From NCBI GenBank assembly GCA_910583775.1, contig CAJTYD010000020.1:1-35705 (forward strand): a stretch of DNA of 35,705 nucleotides. The letters run 5' to 3'. Shown here in pieces: positions 15,212-24,143 of this stretch (its first letter is position 1; each line of letters begins with the position of its first letter). Made by a program: the position numbers and the translations under genes. The notes beneath the pieces are model-generated. The model had not been told where the DNA came from and searched no databases. It saw only the letters and a program-made list of their open reading frames with translations. Source of the stretch: an uncultured Muribaculaceae bacterium (GTDB lineage Bacteria > Bacteroidota > Bacteroidia > Bacteroidales > Muribaculaceae).

Positions 15212-16708
15212 ATGGCAGAAAACCAGAAGCCGGCTGCGGCACGGGAAAAAGAGGGGGTTAAAAAGCCTCTCTCTACAGTCGCAAACCGGGAGACATTCAT
15301 AAACCATATCAAATCGATCAAGACCACACGCTGGGTGAGATTCGGCGTGGTGTCGGCCATCTTCTTCCTATGGGTGGTGCTCATGGGCAATCCCTGGCTC
15401 GCGCTGCTCTGGCTGCTCCTGCTCGATATCTATATCACCAACGTAATCCCCTGGGGATGGTGGAAAAGCAAGAAAGGGCCGACGCGCAAGGTCATGGCGT
15501 GGGTCGACGCCATCGTCTATGCCCTGGTGCTGATATACATCGTGTTCGCCTTTATCGGCCAGCAGTATGAGATACCGTCGTCGAGCCTCGAGAAGTCGCT
15601 GCTTGTCGGCGACCGCCTCTGGGTTAACAAGACGATCTACGGGGCGCGCGTGCCGCAGACGCCCATCCATTTCCCGCTCGCGCAACACACCCTGCCGATA
15701 CTCAACGTGAAGAGCTATGTGGAGAAGCCGCAGCTCGAATACCACCGTATGCCGGGGTTCCGCAAGATCCGCCGCGGCGACATCGTGGTCTTCAACTATC
15801 CGCAGGGCGACACTGTGACGCTGAAGATCCAGAATCCCGACTATTATCAGATATGCCACGAGCTCCGCGGCCAGGGTGTGGAGGATCCTCTGAAATATAT
15901 CAAGGACAATCCTCAGATGTTCGGCGAGGTGGTATGGCGTCCGGTAGACCGCCGCGAGAACTACGTGAAGCGCACCATCGGTCTTCCCGGCGACCGTCTC
16001 CGTATCTCGGGCGACACAATATACATCAACGGCAAGGCGCTTCCCGAACCGGAGAATGTGCAGTATAACTATATAATACCCGTGAGCCGCACGATTCCCG
16101 ACGAGAAATGGAGCGAGATCGGAGTCAGGGGCGAAGACCATGGCGTGGAGCCGGTAAGAAACGACTACGCCGGCTTCTCGTTCTATAACGTTCCGCTCAC
16201 GGCGGCGATGAAGAGGCAGGTGGAGAGCTGGCCCGAGGTTATCGGTCCGCTGCAGCGCGAAAGCGAGAGCGGCCTTTACGAGCTCGGCGACACCTTCCCC
16301 CTCGGCGCCCCATACGGCTGGACACGCACCGATATGGGCGAGTTCTGGATCCCCGAACGCGGCGTCACTCTGCATCTCACTCCCGGGAATTATCCGATCT
16401 ACGAGCGGGCCATCCGCACATACGAGGGCAACGACCTCGCTATGCGCGACGGAAAGATATACATCAACGGCCGACAGACCGAATACTACACCTTCAAGAT
16501 GGACTACTACTGGATGATGGGCGACAATCGCGACCGCTCGGCCGACAGCCGCTTCTGGGGATTCGTCCCGGAGGACCATATCGTCGGCTCCCCGGTGTTC
16601 ATTATCCTTTCTCTCGACAAGGAGAGAAGTCTGTTCAACGGCAAGATCCGCTGGAACCGGATATTCGCCAATCCGAATCCCGACGGCAAGAAAATGGCCG
16701 GAGAATGA
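15212..16708 (+). CDS. lepB: signal peptidase I
   Basis: Inner-membrane serine/lysine protease that removes signal peptides from exported proteins. The 498-residue chain has two hydrophobic segments (about 42-78 and 96-116), then the catalytic serine box IPSSSLEKSLLVGD (Ser about 125), the lysine box NYVKRTIGLPGDRL and the C-terminal box MMGDNRDRSADSRFWGFVP. A long insertion between the lysine box and the last box makes it larger than the E. coli enzyme, as is usual in Bacteroidetes. It lies between dapB and the WbqC-like gene and overlaps the latter by 4 bp. Confidence 0.95.
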   Translation: MAENQKPAAAREKEGVKKPLSTVANRETFINHIKSIKTTRWVRFGVVSAIFFLWVVLMGNPWLALLWLLLLDIYITNVIPWGWWKSKKGPTRKVMAWVDAIVYALVLIYIVFAFIGQQYEIPSSSLEKSLLVGDRLWVNKTIYGARVPQTPIHFPLAQHTLPILNVKSYVEKPQLEYHRMPGFRKIRRGDIVVFNYPQGDTVTLKIQNPDYYQICHELRGQGVEDPLKYIKDNPQMFGEVVWRPVDRRENYVKRTIGLPGDRLRISGDTIYINGKALPEPENVQYNYIIPVSRTIPDEKWSEIGVRGEDHGVEPVRNDYAGFSFYNVPLTAAMKRQVESWPEVIGPLQRESESGLYELGDTFPLGAPYGWTRTDMGEFWIPERGVTLHLTPGNYPIYERAIRTYEGNDLAMRDGKIYINGRQTEYYTFKMDYYWMMGDNRDRSADSRFWGFVPEDHIVGSPVFIILSLDKERSLFNGKIRWNRIFANPNPDGKKMAGE

Positions 16709-17271
16709 GGAATCGGGTGCCGTTCGCTCCTTCAGCCGGCATTTTATGTCGGTTGCTCGCCGGAGAGACGCGGTTTGCGGAGACCGCTCTCCGACGCACG
16801 CTGATCAAGGGAGAGAGGCTTCTGTCGGTGCCTGTCGAGGGCGGCAAAAGAGCACTTGCCCTGGAGGATCCGTGCCTTTCCGATCATGGCCGATGGCGCG
16901 AGGTGCATCTCGGAGCCTGGAACGCCGCTTACGGCAAGACACCCTATTTCCCGTATCTGTTCCCGCAGATGGAGGCCGTCTACCGGAACGAGACGCTGGC
17001 CACGCTCGGTGAATTCAATTCCGCTCTCCTCGGGGTGGTCATGGACTGGCTGGAGCCGGCGCTCCTTCTTCCGGAGCTTGAAAGAATGAAAAGCCTGCAT
17101 CCGGCACGTTTCGAAGAGGTCGAAAAGTATTTTGAAACAAAAGTTAACTATAATTATTCAATTTTTGACGCCTTGTTCCGTTTAGGTAAAGATACGGTGT
17201 TCGCCTTGCGGGGCGGAATCTCCGATAAGTCTGATCATCTGAAAGCTCTATGCGTATATCAGGAATCCTGA
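16705..17271 (+). CDS. WbqC-like family protein
   Basis: A 188-residue protein with the WbqC-type segment HLGAWNAAYGKTPYFPYLFP (about residues 72-91) and a C-terminal region with FETKVNYNYSIFDALFRLG. WbqC-like proteins occur near surface polysaccharide genes in some bacteria, but in Bacteroidetes one often sits behind lepB, as here. The biochemical function is unknown. Its ATG overlaps the lepB stop by 4 bp, and the next gene begins within its last 22 bp, so translational coupling is likely. Confidence 0.82.
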   Translation: MRNRVPFAPSAGILCRLLAGETRFAETALRRTLIKGERLLSVPVEGGKRALALEDPCLSDHGRWREVHLGAWNAAYGKTPYFPYLFPQMEAVYRNETLATLGEFNSALLGVVMDWLEPALLLPELERMKSLHPARFEEVEKYFETKVNYNYSIFDALFRLGKDTVFALRGGISDKSDHLKALCVYQES

Positions 17272-17897
17272 AAATATTGATGCTCGTTGCCGTGGCGGCT
17301 CTGGCTGTCGCGCCGGGCGCCTCTGCGCAGGATCAGACTCAGGAACAGGGTGAGCTGCGGCTCAAGGTTAAGGCCTACAAGGGATACCGGTATATTGTCG
17401 ATGAATATGGCGATTCAGTCCGTCTCACCTATATCCGCGACGTCTATGTCTTCCCTCCGCTGAAGTTCAAGAACAGGAAGCAGGAGGAATTCTACTGGCG
17501 GACCGTGCGCGACGTGCGCAAGACCCTTCCCTACGCCAAGCTCGCCTTCTCTGCCCTTTGCGAGACGTATGAGTATATTCAGTCGATTCCCGACAAGAAG
17601 GAGCGCGAGCGCCATCTCAAGAAGCTCGAGAAGGATATCGTGAAACAATACAAGCCGGTTGTCAAACACATGACCAAGAACCAGGGGAAGGTGCTCCTCA
17701 AGCTGATAAACCGCGAGACCGACCAGTCGTCGTTCAACATCGTGAAGGCTTTCATGGGTTCTTTCAGGGCTGCATTCTGGCAGGGCTTCGGGCGTCTTTT
17801 CGGCATGAACATGCGCGCCGGCTTCCATCCTGAGAAAAACAAGGAGGATGCCATCATCGACCGGGTGGCGTGTCTGATCGAGCAGGGGGCTCTTTGA
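17250..17897 (+). CDS. DUF4294 secreted protein
   Basis: A 215-residue protein with a signal peptide (MRISGILKILMLVAVAA...ASAQ). The mature part has YRYIVDEYGDSVRLTYIRDV, YWRTVRDVRKTLPYAKLA and DKKERERHLKKLEKD, the highly charged helical pattern of DUF4294, and later LIDRET-like LINRETDQSSF. Function is unknown. The chosen start keeps two positive residues ahead of the hydrophobic core; an internal ATG at 17280 would lose them. It overlaps the WbqC-like gene by 22 bp and ends 2 bp before the PorW-like lipoprotein. Confidence 0.82.
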   Translation: MRISGILKILMLVAVAALAVAPGASAQDQTQEQGELRLKVKAYKGYRYIVDEYGDSVRLTYIRDVYVFPPLKFKNRKQEEFYWRTVRDVRKTLPYAKLAFSALCETYEYIQSIPDKKERERHLKKLEKDIVKQYKPVVKHMTKNQGKVLLKLINRETDQSSFNIVKAFMGSFRAAFWQGFGRLFGMNMRAGFHPEKNKEDAIIDRVACLIEQGAL

Positions 17898-17899
17898 CC

Positions 17900-20737
17900 A
17901 TGAGGCGCCTCTCTCCGGTTTTACTGCTGTTCTCGATTCTTTCTGTCGCCGTGCTTCTCCTGGCAGGTTGCGGAACGACGCGCAACACGGCTCTTTCGCG
18001 ACAGTGGCAGGCGTTCACCACCCGATATAACGTATATTTCAACGGCCGCGAGCATTACGACCGGACGATGGAGGAGATGCTCCGCGGCTATGAGGACGAC
18101 TATACGCGTTTTCTGCCCGTCGACCCCGGAGCGGCGCGGGCCGACAGGACGCTGCCTCAGCCTTCGGGCAACTATACGCGGACAATCGAGAAGATGCAGA
18201 AGGCCATCCAGCTCCATTCAATCAAGCGCAAGCCGCAACGCCGGAGCTCCTCGCCCGAGGAGAGGCGTTTCCGTGAGCGCGGGGAATTCAACCCCTTTCT
18301 TCACAACGCCTGGATGCTGATGGCCAGGTCGCAGTATTACAACGGCGATTTTCTCGGCGCCGCCACCACTTTCCGGTATATTTCCAGGCATTTCGGCTGG
18401 CTCCCCTCCACCGTGACGGAGGCGAGACTCTGGCAGGCCATGAGCTATTGCGCGCTCGGATGGCGCTATGAGGCCGAAAACGCGCTCCATGCGGTGAAGG
18501 AGAAAGATCTGGTCTCCGGCGGACTCCGTCTGCTCTATGACAAGGCGATGGCCTCGCTCGAGATACTGCGAAAGGACTATGACGCCGCTACAGGATATAT
18601 CGAGAAGGCGGCTCTGAAGAGTCATGGCCCGCAGGGTAACCGCCTCTGGTTCCTGCTCGGACAGCTTTATACATCTCTTGGGAAGAAGCCGGAGGCATAC
18701 GCTGCCTTCGAGAAGGCCGGAAAGGGTGAAAGGATTCCTTATCGCGCCAAGTTCAACGCCCGTATCCGCCGCAGCGAGGTCTATACCGGCCCGGATGTGA
18801 AGGGGGAGATCGGAAAGCTGCGGAGAATGACCCGTTACGCGCGCAACCGCGATTATCTCGACCAGATATATTACGCGATAGGAAACCTGAGCCTCGCTTC
18901 GGGCGACACGGCGCGGGCGATGCGCAGTTATTCGCTGGCGGTGGAGAAATCCGTCAGCAAGGGGCTCGACGAGGCGCTGGCCATGCTCTCGCTCGGCAAT
19001 CTCTATTTCGCGAAAGGGGAATATGTGAAGGCGCAGAAGAGTTACAGCGGCTGCGTCACCCGTATCCCGGAGAACTATCCGGGATATAAGGAGATTCGTC
19101 TGCGCAGCGACGTGCTCGACCGTCTTGCAGTGTATGCCGGAAACGTTGAGCTTCAGGATTCACTTCTGCGGCTCGCGGCGATGCCCGAGAAGGAGAGGAT
19201 AAAGGTGTGCGGGCGCCTGGCGAAGAATTATACCGACAGCCTCCGCCGCATGGAGGACGACAGGAAGCGAGAGGAGACGATGGCGGAACGTGAGGCTACC
19301 CCGCAGACGAATATAAAGGCTGACACACGCCCGGAGATATTTATGTCTAACACCGACAGATCGTGGTATTTTTATAATAAGCAGGCGCTTGCCGCCGGAA
19401 AGGCGGAGTTCCAGCGCCGCTGGGGCTCGAGAAAGCCGGAGGACGACTGGCGGCGACGCAACAAGGCCAAGTTCTCGCTCGGCCCTGACGACGGGCAGAC
19501 CGCCGACGACTTCGGGGAGAAGCCCGACGGAGGCTCCCCGGCAGAGAATGCTGCTGATTCGACAGCCGTCGCGAAGGAGGCCGGACCGGAGTCGGCCGAA
19601 TATTATCTGCGGCAGATTCCCTCCACCGACCGGGAGATCCGGAATGCCAACGATATCGTTCAGGAGGGTCTTTACAATATGGGCCTGATTCTCAAGGATC
19701 AGCTTGAGGATTATCCGAAGGCGGAACATGAGTTCATGCGTCTTCTCGACCGGTATCCCGACAATATCTACCGTCTCGACACATATTACAACCTCTACAT
19801 GATGGCGGTGCGCCGCAGCGAAAAAGCGGAGGCGGAGAAATGGCGGCGCCTTATTGTCAATGATTTCCCCGATTCTCCATACGGTAGCGCGATGCGCGAC
19901 CCCGACTATTTCGAGAACCTGCGGAGGATGCACCGCGAAGAGGAACGGCTTTACGAAAAGGCTTACGACGCGTATCTGTACGACCGCAGCGGCGAGGTGC
20001 ATGAGATCGCCGATATGGTGGAAAAGGATTTCCCTCTTTCGAAGCTTATGCCTAAGTTCGTGTTTGTGGATGCTCTCTCTTATCTTACCGAAGGAAACAA
20101 TTCCCGTTTCCGCTCGCGCATCGACACCTTGCTGGAGCGCTGGCCCGACACGGAGCTGGCGCCGATCGCGGGCAATATCGCAAAAGGCCTGCGCGAAGGG
20201 CGCGTGCCTAAGGCCGGAGGAGGCAACTCGCGCGGCATGATATGGTCGACGCGTCTTTCGGCGGATTCCGTTGAGCGCCAGGCGCCTGTGGAGAAAGCGA
20301 AATTCCTGTCGGAACCCGACAGGCCGTATTATTTCGTGTTGGTGTTCCCGCGCGATTCGGTGAACTCGAATCAGCTCCTCTACGATGTGGCTAAATTTAA
20401 TTTCTCTTCATTCGTGATAAAGGATTTCGATCTGGAGCAGATGAGTTTCGGAGAATTGGGAATGCTGGTGGTGAAGGGTTTCGAAAATCTTCGTGAACTC
20501 GAATATTACCGTCGGCGCATGACGGAATCCGACTTCGTCCTTCCCGCCGGAGTGCGTCCCGTGATGATAGGGAAGAGTAATTTCGAGCTTCTCCTGCGCG
20601 AGGGGCGTTCCTTTGAGGAATATTTCCGGTTTGAGGAGAATCCTCCGGCTCCGCACGGCCTGCCGGAGCCGGAAGAACCTGATCCCTCCGAGAACTCAGA
20701 GAACTCGGAGTCTCTCGATAATGAAATAATTCGATGA
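17900..20737 (+). CDS. PorW/SprE-like TPR lipoprotein (type IX secretion associated)
   Basis: A 945-residue lipoprotein; the lipobox is LLAGCGTTRN near residue 24. The region just after it, FTTRYNVYFNGREHYDRTM, matches the start of the PorW/SprE family. Several TPR-like stretches follow (e.g. LASGDTARAMRSYSLAVEK and LYFAKGEYVKAQKSYSGCV) and a low-complexity charged linker near 480-560. Family members in Porphyromonas and Flavobacterium are needed for type IX secretion and gliding; here that role is inferred. The start is ATG 17900; the ten codons upstream overlap the DUF4294 gene. Its last 4 bp overlap the Sel1 gene. Confidence 0.82.
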   Translation: MRRLSPVLLLFSILSVAVLLLAGCGTTRNTALSRQWQAFTTRYNVYFNGREHYDRTMEEMLRGYEDDYTRFLPVDPGAARADRTLPQPSGNYTRTIEKMQKAIQLHSIKRKPQRRSSSPEERRFRERGEFNPFLHNAWMLMARSQYYNGDFLGAATTFRYISRHFGWLPSTVTEARLWQAMSYCALGWRYEAENALHAVKEKDLVSGGLRLLYDKAMASLEILRKDYDAATGYIEKAALKSHGPQGNRLWFLLGQLYTSLGKKPEAYAAFEKAGKGERIPYRAKFNARIRRSEVYTGPDVKGEIGKLRRMTRYARNRDYLDQIYYAIGNLSLASGDTARAMRSYSLAVEKSVSKGLDEALAMLSLGNLYFAKGEYVKAQKSYSGCVTRIPENYPGYKEIRLRSDVLDRLAVYAGNVELQDSLLRLAAMPEKERIKVCGRLAKNYTDSLRRMEDDRKREETMAEREATPQTNIKADTRPEIFMSNTDRSWYFYNKQALAAGKAEFQRRWGSRKPEDDWRRRNKAKFSLGPDDGQTADDFGEKPDGGSPAENAADSTAVAKEAGPESAEYYLRQIPSTDREIRNANDIVQEGLYNMGLILKDQLEDYPKAEHEFMRLLDRYPDNIYRLDTYYNLYMMAVRRSEKAEAEKWRRLIVNDFPDSPYGSAMRDPDYFENLRRMHREEERLYEKAYDAYLYDRSGEVHEIADMVEKDFPLSKLMPKFVFVDALSYLTEGNNSRFRSRIDTLLERWPDTELAPIAGNIAKGLREGRVPKAGGGNSRGMIWSTRLSADSVERQAPVEKAKFLSEPDRPYYFVLVFPRDSVNSNQLLYDVAKFNFSSFVIKDFDLEQMSFGELGMLVVKGFENLRELEYYRRRMTESDFVLPAGVRPVMIGKSNFELLLREGRSFEEYFRFEENPPAPHGLPEPEEPDPSENSENSESLDNEIIR

Positions 20738-21486
20738 TTATGCGAACATTGCTGTTATCTCTTATATTGCTTTTTGCAGGCGGTCTGTTTTCGGGCGTCT
20801 CCCCGGATTCTCTGCGTGATCTGGAAGACCGCGCGGAGCGCGGCGACCTCAGGGCTCTGGCGGCGCTTCGCGATTCTGCGCAGGCAGGGTCGGCGCGGGC
20901 GGCGGGTTTTCTCGGTTATCTTTACTGGCAGGGACGCGGCGTGGAGCAGAAACGCGATTCCGGCCTATATTTCATCGGAAGGGCGGCGACGGCCGGAGAT
21001 GTGAAGTCGGCGGCAAACCTCGGTTTCCTTTATATGCGAGGCGAGGGCATCCCGGCAGACACTGCCGCCGCCGTCAGATGGCTTGATATCGCCGCTTCCG
21101 CCGGACAGCCCTCGGCGTTGCGACAGCTGAATGATTTCTTCGACCTTTCTAAACCTGAAACGGCGTCTGTGCTTGGCTCCATAAAGGAGGCGCCTCATGC
21201 GATGGCGGTCGTTGCTTTCCATATCTCTTCGGGGAATAGGCTCGGCTATGACCATGACCGTTCCCTGGCTCTTTTCCTGGAAGCCGCGCGGTATGGCGAC
21301 CCCTCGGCGGCCTTCATGATCGCCGAATATCTGGAATTTTTCCCTGACGCACTTACACTGAAGGAGGAGGAACGAAATGCCGAATACTGGTATGGAAAGG
21401 CGCGGTCGGGAGGAGTGGCGGATGCTGTGGCGGGGCGCTCCCTTCTCTCGAAACCGTTCAAAATTCAGGGAAAATTTGATAATTAG
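20734..21486 (+). CDS. Sel1-like repeat protein
   Basis: A 250-residue protein with a short hydrophobic leader (LLLSLILLFAGGLFSG). At least two canonical Sel1 repeats follow: AGFLGYLYWQGRGVEQKRDS and AANLGFLYMRGEGIPADTAA. Weaker ones include SLALFLEAARYGDPSAAFM. Sel1 repeats are TPR-like protein-protein interaction units. The start codon overlaps the stop of the PorW-like gene by 4 bp, so it ends this operon. The AraC promoter begins inside its last codons. Confidence 0.85.
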   Translation: MIMRTLLLSLILLFAGGLFSGVSPDSLRDLEDRAERGDLRALAALRDSAQAGSARAAGFLGYLYWQGRGVEQKRDSGLYFIGRAATAGDVKSAANLGFLYMRGEGIPADTAAAVRWLDIAASAGQPSALRQLNDFFDLSKPETASVLGSIKEAPHAMAVVAFHISSGNRLGYDHDRSLALFLEAARYGDPSAAFMIAEYLEFFPDALTLKEEERNAEYWYGKARSGGVADAVAGRSLLSKPFKIQGKFDN

Positions 21487-21506
21487 AGGCGAAGTTTTTA
21501 TTTTTG
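21475..21506 (+). promoter_or_regulatory. predicted promoter of the AraC-family gene
   Basis: TTTG (21475-21478), 20-nt spacer, TATTTTTG (21499-21506): the best full match to the Bacteroidetes consensus in the window. It overlaps the end of the Sel1 gene. The predicted start near 21513 gives a very short leader to ATG 21521. Confidence 0.65.
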
Positions 21507-21520
21507 CGAAAAAGTAGTAA

Positions 21521-22348
21521 ATGGACACATCCCGCCCAACGATATCTAAGGTTGATTTCAGCAATGTCAGGAATCTCGGCGGCGACATCCACGTTGATGT
21601 CGCCGGTTGCTTCTATTGCACCCAAGGGAATGTGCGTCTGCAACTTAACGGACGGACTTTTGAGGTGAAGGCCGGCGATATATTCATCTATATCCCTTTT
21701 TCACATGTATATATCGACGAATATTCCGAAGATGTGAAGGGAGTGCTCTGCACGGCCTCTACCGATTTTGTGATCTCGGCAGTCAGACGCGTCTTCGACA
21801 GCGGAAGCCTCCTTTCCATCTATGAGAATCCGCTTGTCTCTCCCTCCGATGAAGGGCGGCGCCGGCTTGAGGAGATGATGCGCGTGTTTCACGCCCGCAA
21901 GGAGCAGGAGGGGTGTCTGTCGAGCCTTGTGGTGAGTTCGCTGGCCTACGCTCTCTGTTACGAATTTCTCGGTATCTATATCGAAAGCAATACCGTCGTG
22001 CCGAAGCCGCGAAGCCGTCAGGACGAGGTGCTGATGCGTTTCCGCAGAGATCTTTTCGCCAACTGCCGCAAGAACCGCGATGTCTGCTTTTACGCTCATT
22101 CTCAGAATCTCACTCCCCGCTATTTCTCCAACATCATCTGCAGTCTGACGGGACGCCCGGCCCTGCGCTGGATCGTCGATGCCGTGATCGACGAGGCCAA
22201 GAATATGCTTCTCTCCGAATCGCACCTGAGCTTCAAGGAGATTGCATACGCGCTGAATTTCTCAAGTCAGTCCACTTTCGCGCGCTACTTCCGTCAGTAC
22301 ACCGGCATGTCGCCCGGCGAATACCGCTCTACGCATTCCCCGAAATAA
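21521..22348 (+). CDS. AraC-family transcriptional regulator
   Basis: A 275-residue protein with an N-terminal cupin-like sensor part (GCFYCTQGNVRLQLNGRTFEV, KAGDIFIYIPFSHV) and a C-terminal double helix-turn-helix ending in the AraC signature SFKEIAYALNFSSQSTFAR and YFRQYTGMSPGEYR. The inducer and targets are unknown. It has its own promoter. It is convergent with the HTH-repeat gene, and the intervening 548 bp hold a palindromic element and hairpins. Confidence 0.93.
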   Translation: MDTSRPTISKVDFSNVRNLGGDIHVDVAGCFYCTQGNVRLQLNGRTFEVKAGDIFIYIPFSHVYIDEYSEDVKGVLCTASTDFVISAVRRVFDSGSLLSIYENPLVSPSDEGRRRLEEMMRVFHARKEQEGCLSSLVVSSLAYALCYEFLGIYIESNTVVPKPRSRQDEVLMRFRRDLFANCRKNRDVCFYAHSQNLTPRYFSNIICSLTGRPALRWIVDAVIDEAKNMLLSESHLSFKEIAYALNFSSQSTFARYFRQYTGMSPGEYRSTHSPK

Positions 22349-22354
22349 TTTTGA

Positions 22355-22789
22355 ATGTTGAATTTTGAATCATTAGTGGTGCGTTAAAAATACTATTTGA
22401 TGTATATTGCTAACTATCGGTATCTAATCCTCCCGCAAAGGGGCAAGAGGGCCCGCAAAGGATTCTACCGCAAAGCATTATAGATTGTAGGCGCATCGCT
22501 TTGGGATGGTTAAGATGAGGAGATTGCGTCTTCGACTTTTAGAGCTCGCAGAGCCTGCCGCTAAAACGATGCCGAAAAACATTGCTTACTCCTCCGCGCG
22601 TCAGCCCTCGGCGCACTCTAAAAGCTGAAGGCGCACCCTCTGAATTGAGACAAACCGGAAACAAAAGTCTTTGCGGGAAAACCTCTGCGGGTCCTCTTGC
22701 CCCTCTGCGGGATGGTCATACATCGGAGTATTAAAGATATGCATCAGACTATAAACTTAATGCACCACTAATGATGTTGAATTTTGAAT
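22355..22789. mobile_element. 403-bp quasi-palindromic MITE-like element with 16-bp direct repeats
   Basis: The termini CATTAGTGGTGCGTTAA (22371-22387) and TTAATGCACCACTAATG (22757-22773) are inverted repeats with one mismatch. The two arms stay related toward a centre near 22572: for example CCCGCAAAGGGGCAAGAGG on the left mirrors CCTCTTGCCCCTCTGCGGG on the right, and CTTTTAGAG recurs inverted near the centre. Immediately outside are perfect 16-bp direct repeats (ATGTTGAATTTTGAAT at 22355-22370 and 22774-22789), which look like a target-site duplication. No open frame of note. This accounts for most of the gap between the AraC and HTH-repeat genes. Confidence 0.75.
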
Positions 22790-22794
22790 TGGCT

Positions 22795-22843
22795 GCGTCG
22801 CGGAAAGGTTGCGACGCTGTAGGGACGCACGGCTCGTGCGTCC
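22795..22843. repeat. two adjacent REP-like hairpins
   Basis: GCGTCGC (22795-22801) pairs with GCGACGC (22811-22817), and GGACGCACG (22823-22831) pairs perfectly with CGTGCGTCC (22835-22843) around a 3-nt loop. They lie behind the stop of the minus-strand HTH gene and may end its transcript, though no T run follows. TTGACAGGAG occurs twice just beyond (22850-22859, 22872-22881). Confidence 0.55.
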
Positions 22844-22896
22844 GCCTGATTGACAGGAGAATATAATTCTTTTGACAGGAGTACAGGAGAACAGAT

Positions 22897-24081
22897 TTAT
22901 GTATTATTCTCTTCGCTGACGAGGCGGTTGTGTCTTTCTATCGATTCGGGATGATTGCGTCTTACGTATCCTCCCAGGCTGTTGTAGGTTAGCCCCAGGC
23001 GCGAGGCTATCGATTTGAGGGTCTCTGAAGTGGTTTCATACAGGCGGATGGCCTCTTCATATTTGTCTGCTGTCCGTGCAAGAACCGTTTTGCCTCCCGA
23101 GGATTTCGTCATGCCGAGTTTTCCGGCGATTTCCGGCTCATGCGCGTGAAGATAGGCTCGGAACGCTTCCGGACTCAGATTGAACTCGCGGGCCACCTCC
23201 GCGGTAGAAAGTCCCGATTCCTTCAGCTTCTTTATCGCCTCGGCATATTTTTCCGTGGCTCCTTTACGGCAATTCCCTGCGATCAGTTCCGGACACCACA
23301 TTCTCAGATAGTTTCCCAGTCCACCCTCCGAGACTCCCGTGGCTTTGGCGATCGCCTCGCGGGTCATGGATGTGGTGCGGCAGAGCTCCACAGCCTCCTT
23401 ATATTTTTCCACCTGTCGGGGGGCGGGAAGATGTCGGTTCCCTTTTCCGGTGATTTTGCCGGGTTCCTTTTCTCCCTTTCCCCGCTCTCTTTTTGCCGCG
23501 CGTTTTCCCGTCACATCCTTATGATAAAAGAGGATATGCTCCCTGAGTCCGTTGAAAGAGACGCCAAAGAGGTCGGCAGTCTGACGGATGGTATCGTCGG
23601 AATCACTGAGATGGCCCACCGCCGCGGCGTATGTCTCTTCGGAGATCTGTTTCACGCCTCGGTGAGCGTTATCGTTTATTCCGAGGCGACGGCGTTCTTT
23701 TTCACGGCGTTCGACGATCTCCGGGAAATGATTGCGGAGCTGTCGGCCGAGACCCTGGGGCGAAAGCCCGAAGGACGCCGCAATCTGGGAGACATTATAT
23801 TCGATGAACCTGATGTCGTCGCATGCCATGACGGCGTCTTTATATTTTGCATGTGCAGCCGGAGTCTGGCCGGATTTTTTCCTGAGTCTGGATTTACGGG
23901 CCTCTTCGGGAGAGATCTCGATTCCGTACCGGGCGAATAGGAGGTCGCGGTGTCTGCGTCTCAGATAGGAGCTGAAAGCCGGGGTCGAGATACCTTCACG
24001 GGAGCATATCTCCTTTATCGGCATATCCGAAGTGCGGTAAAGCTCAATCGCCTTGCTGTATCTTCGCTCCGTCTGCTGCAT
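22897..24081 (-). CDS. protein of six tandem helix-turn-helix units
   Basis: A 394-residue basic protein built from six related units at about residues 8-45, 80-121, 151-190, 227-264, 279-316 and 341-380. Each follows the pattern YxxAIxLxxxTxxxxxxIAxxxGLSxxxLxxYLRxxxPE, for example KYKEAVELCRTTSMTREAIA in unit four and KYEEAIRLYETTSETLKSIA in unit six. Highly basic linkers (AAKRERGKGEKEPGKITGKG) separate them. There is no signal peptide and no catalytic motif, so a DNA-binding protein is inferred. I do not recognise a named family. It is the last gene of the fimbrial run, 62 bp behind the tip-like gene, which suggests a regulatory or nucleoid-type role linked to the fimbriae. Confidence 0.75.
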   Translation of the reverse strand: MQQTERRYSKAIELYRTSDMPIKEICSREGISTPAFSSYLRRRHRDLLFARYGIEISPEEARKSRLRKKSGQTPAAHAKYKDAVMACDDIRFIEYNVSQIAASFGLSPQGLGRQLRNHFPEIVERREKERRRLGINDNAHRGVKQISEETYAAAVGHLSDSDDTIRQTADLFGVSFNGLREHILFYHKDVTGKRAAKRERGKGEKEPGKITGKGNRHLPAPRQVEKYKEAVELCRTTSMTREAIAKATGVSEGGLGNYLRMWCPELIAGNCRKGATEKYAEAIKKLKESGLSTAEVAREFNLSPEAFRAYLHAHEPEIAGKLGMTKSSGGKTVLARTADKYEEAIRLYETTSETLKSIASRLGLTYNSLGGYVRRNHPESIERHNRLVSEENNT

Positions 24082-24143
24082 GATTCCGGCTCGTCAGGGT
24101 ATAGGAATGTCTTTGAGTGTCATGATCTCACATACCACCCTCT

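Noticed and set aside
15368..16579. Open frame of 403 codons antisense to lepB
   Set aside because: It lies wholly opposite a well-supported signal peptidase gene. Long antisense frames are expected in codon-biased GC-rich genes; similar ones opposite the bspA-like, PorW-like and PCMD-like genes were left out for the same reason.
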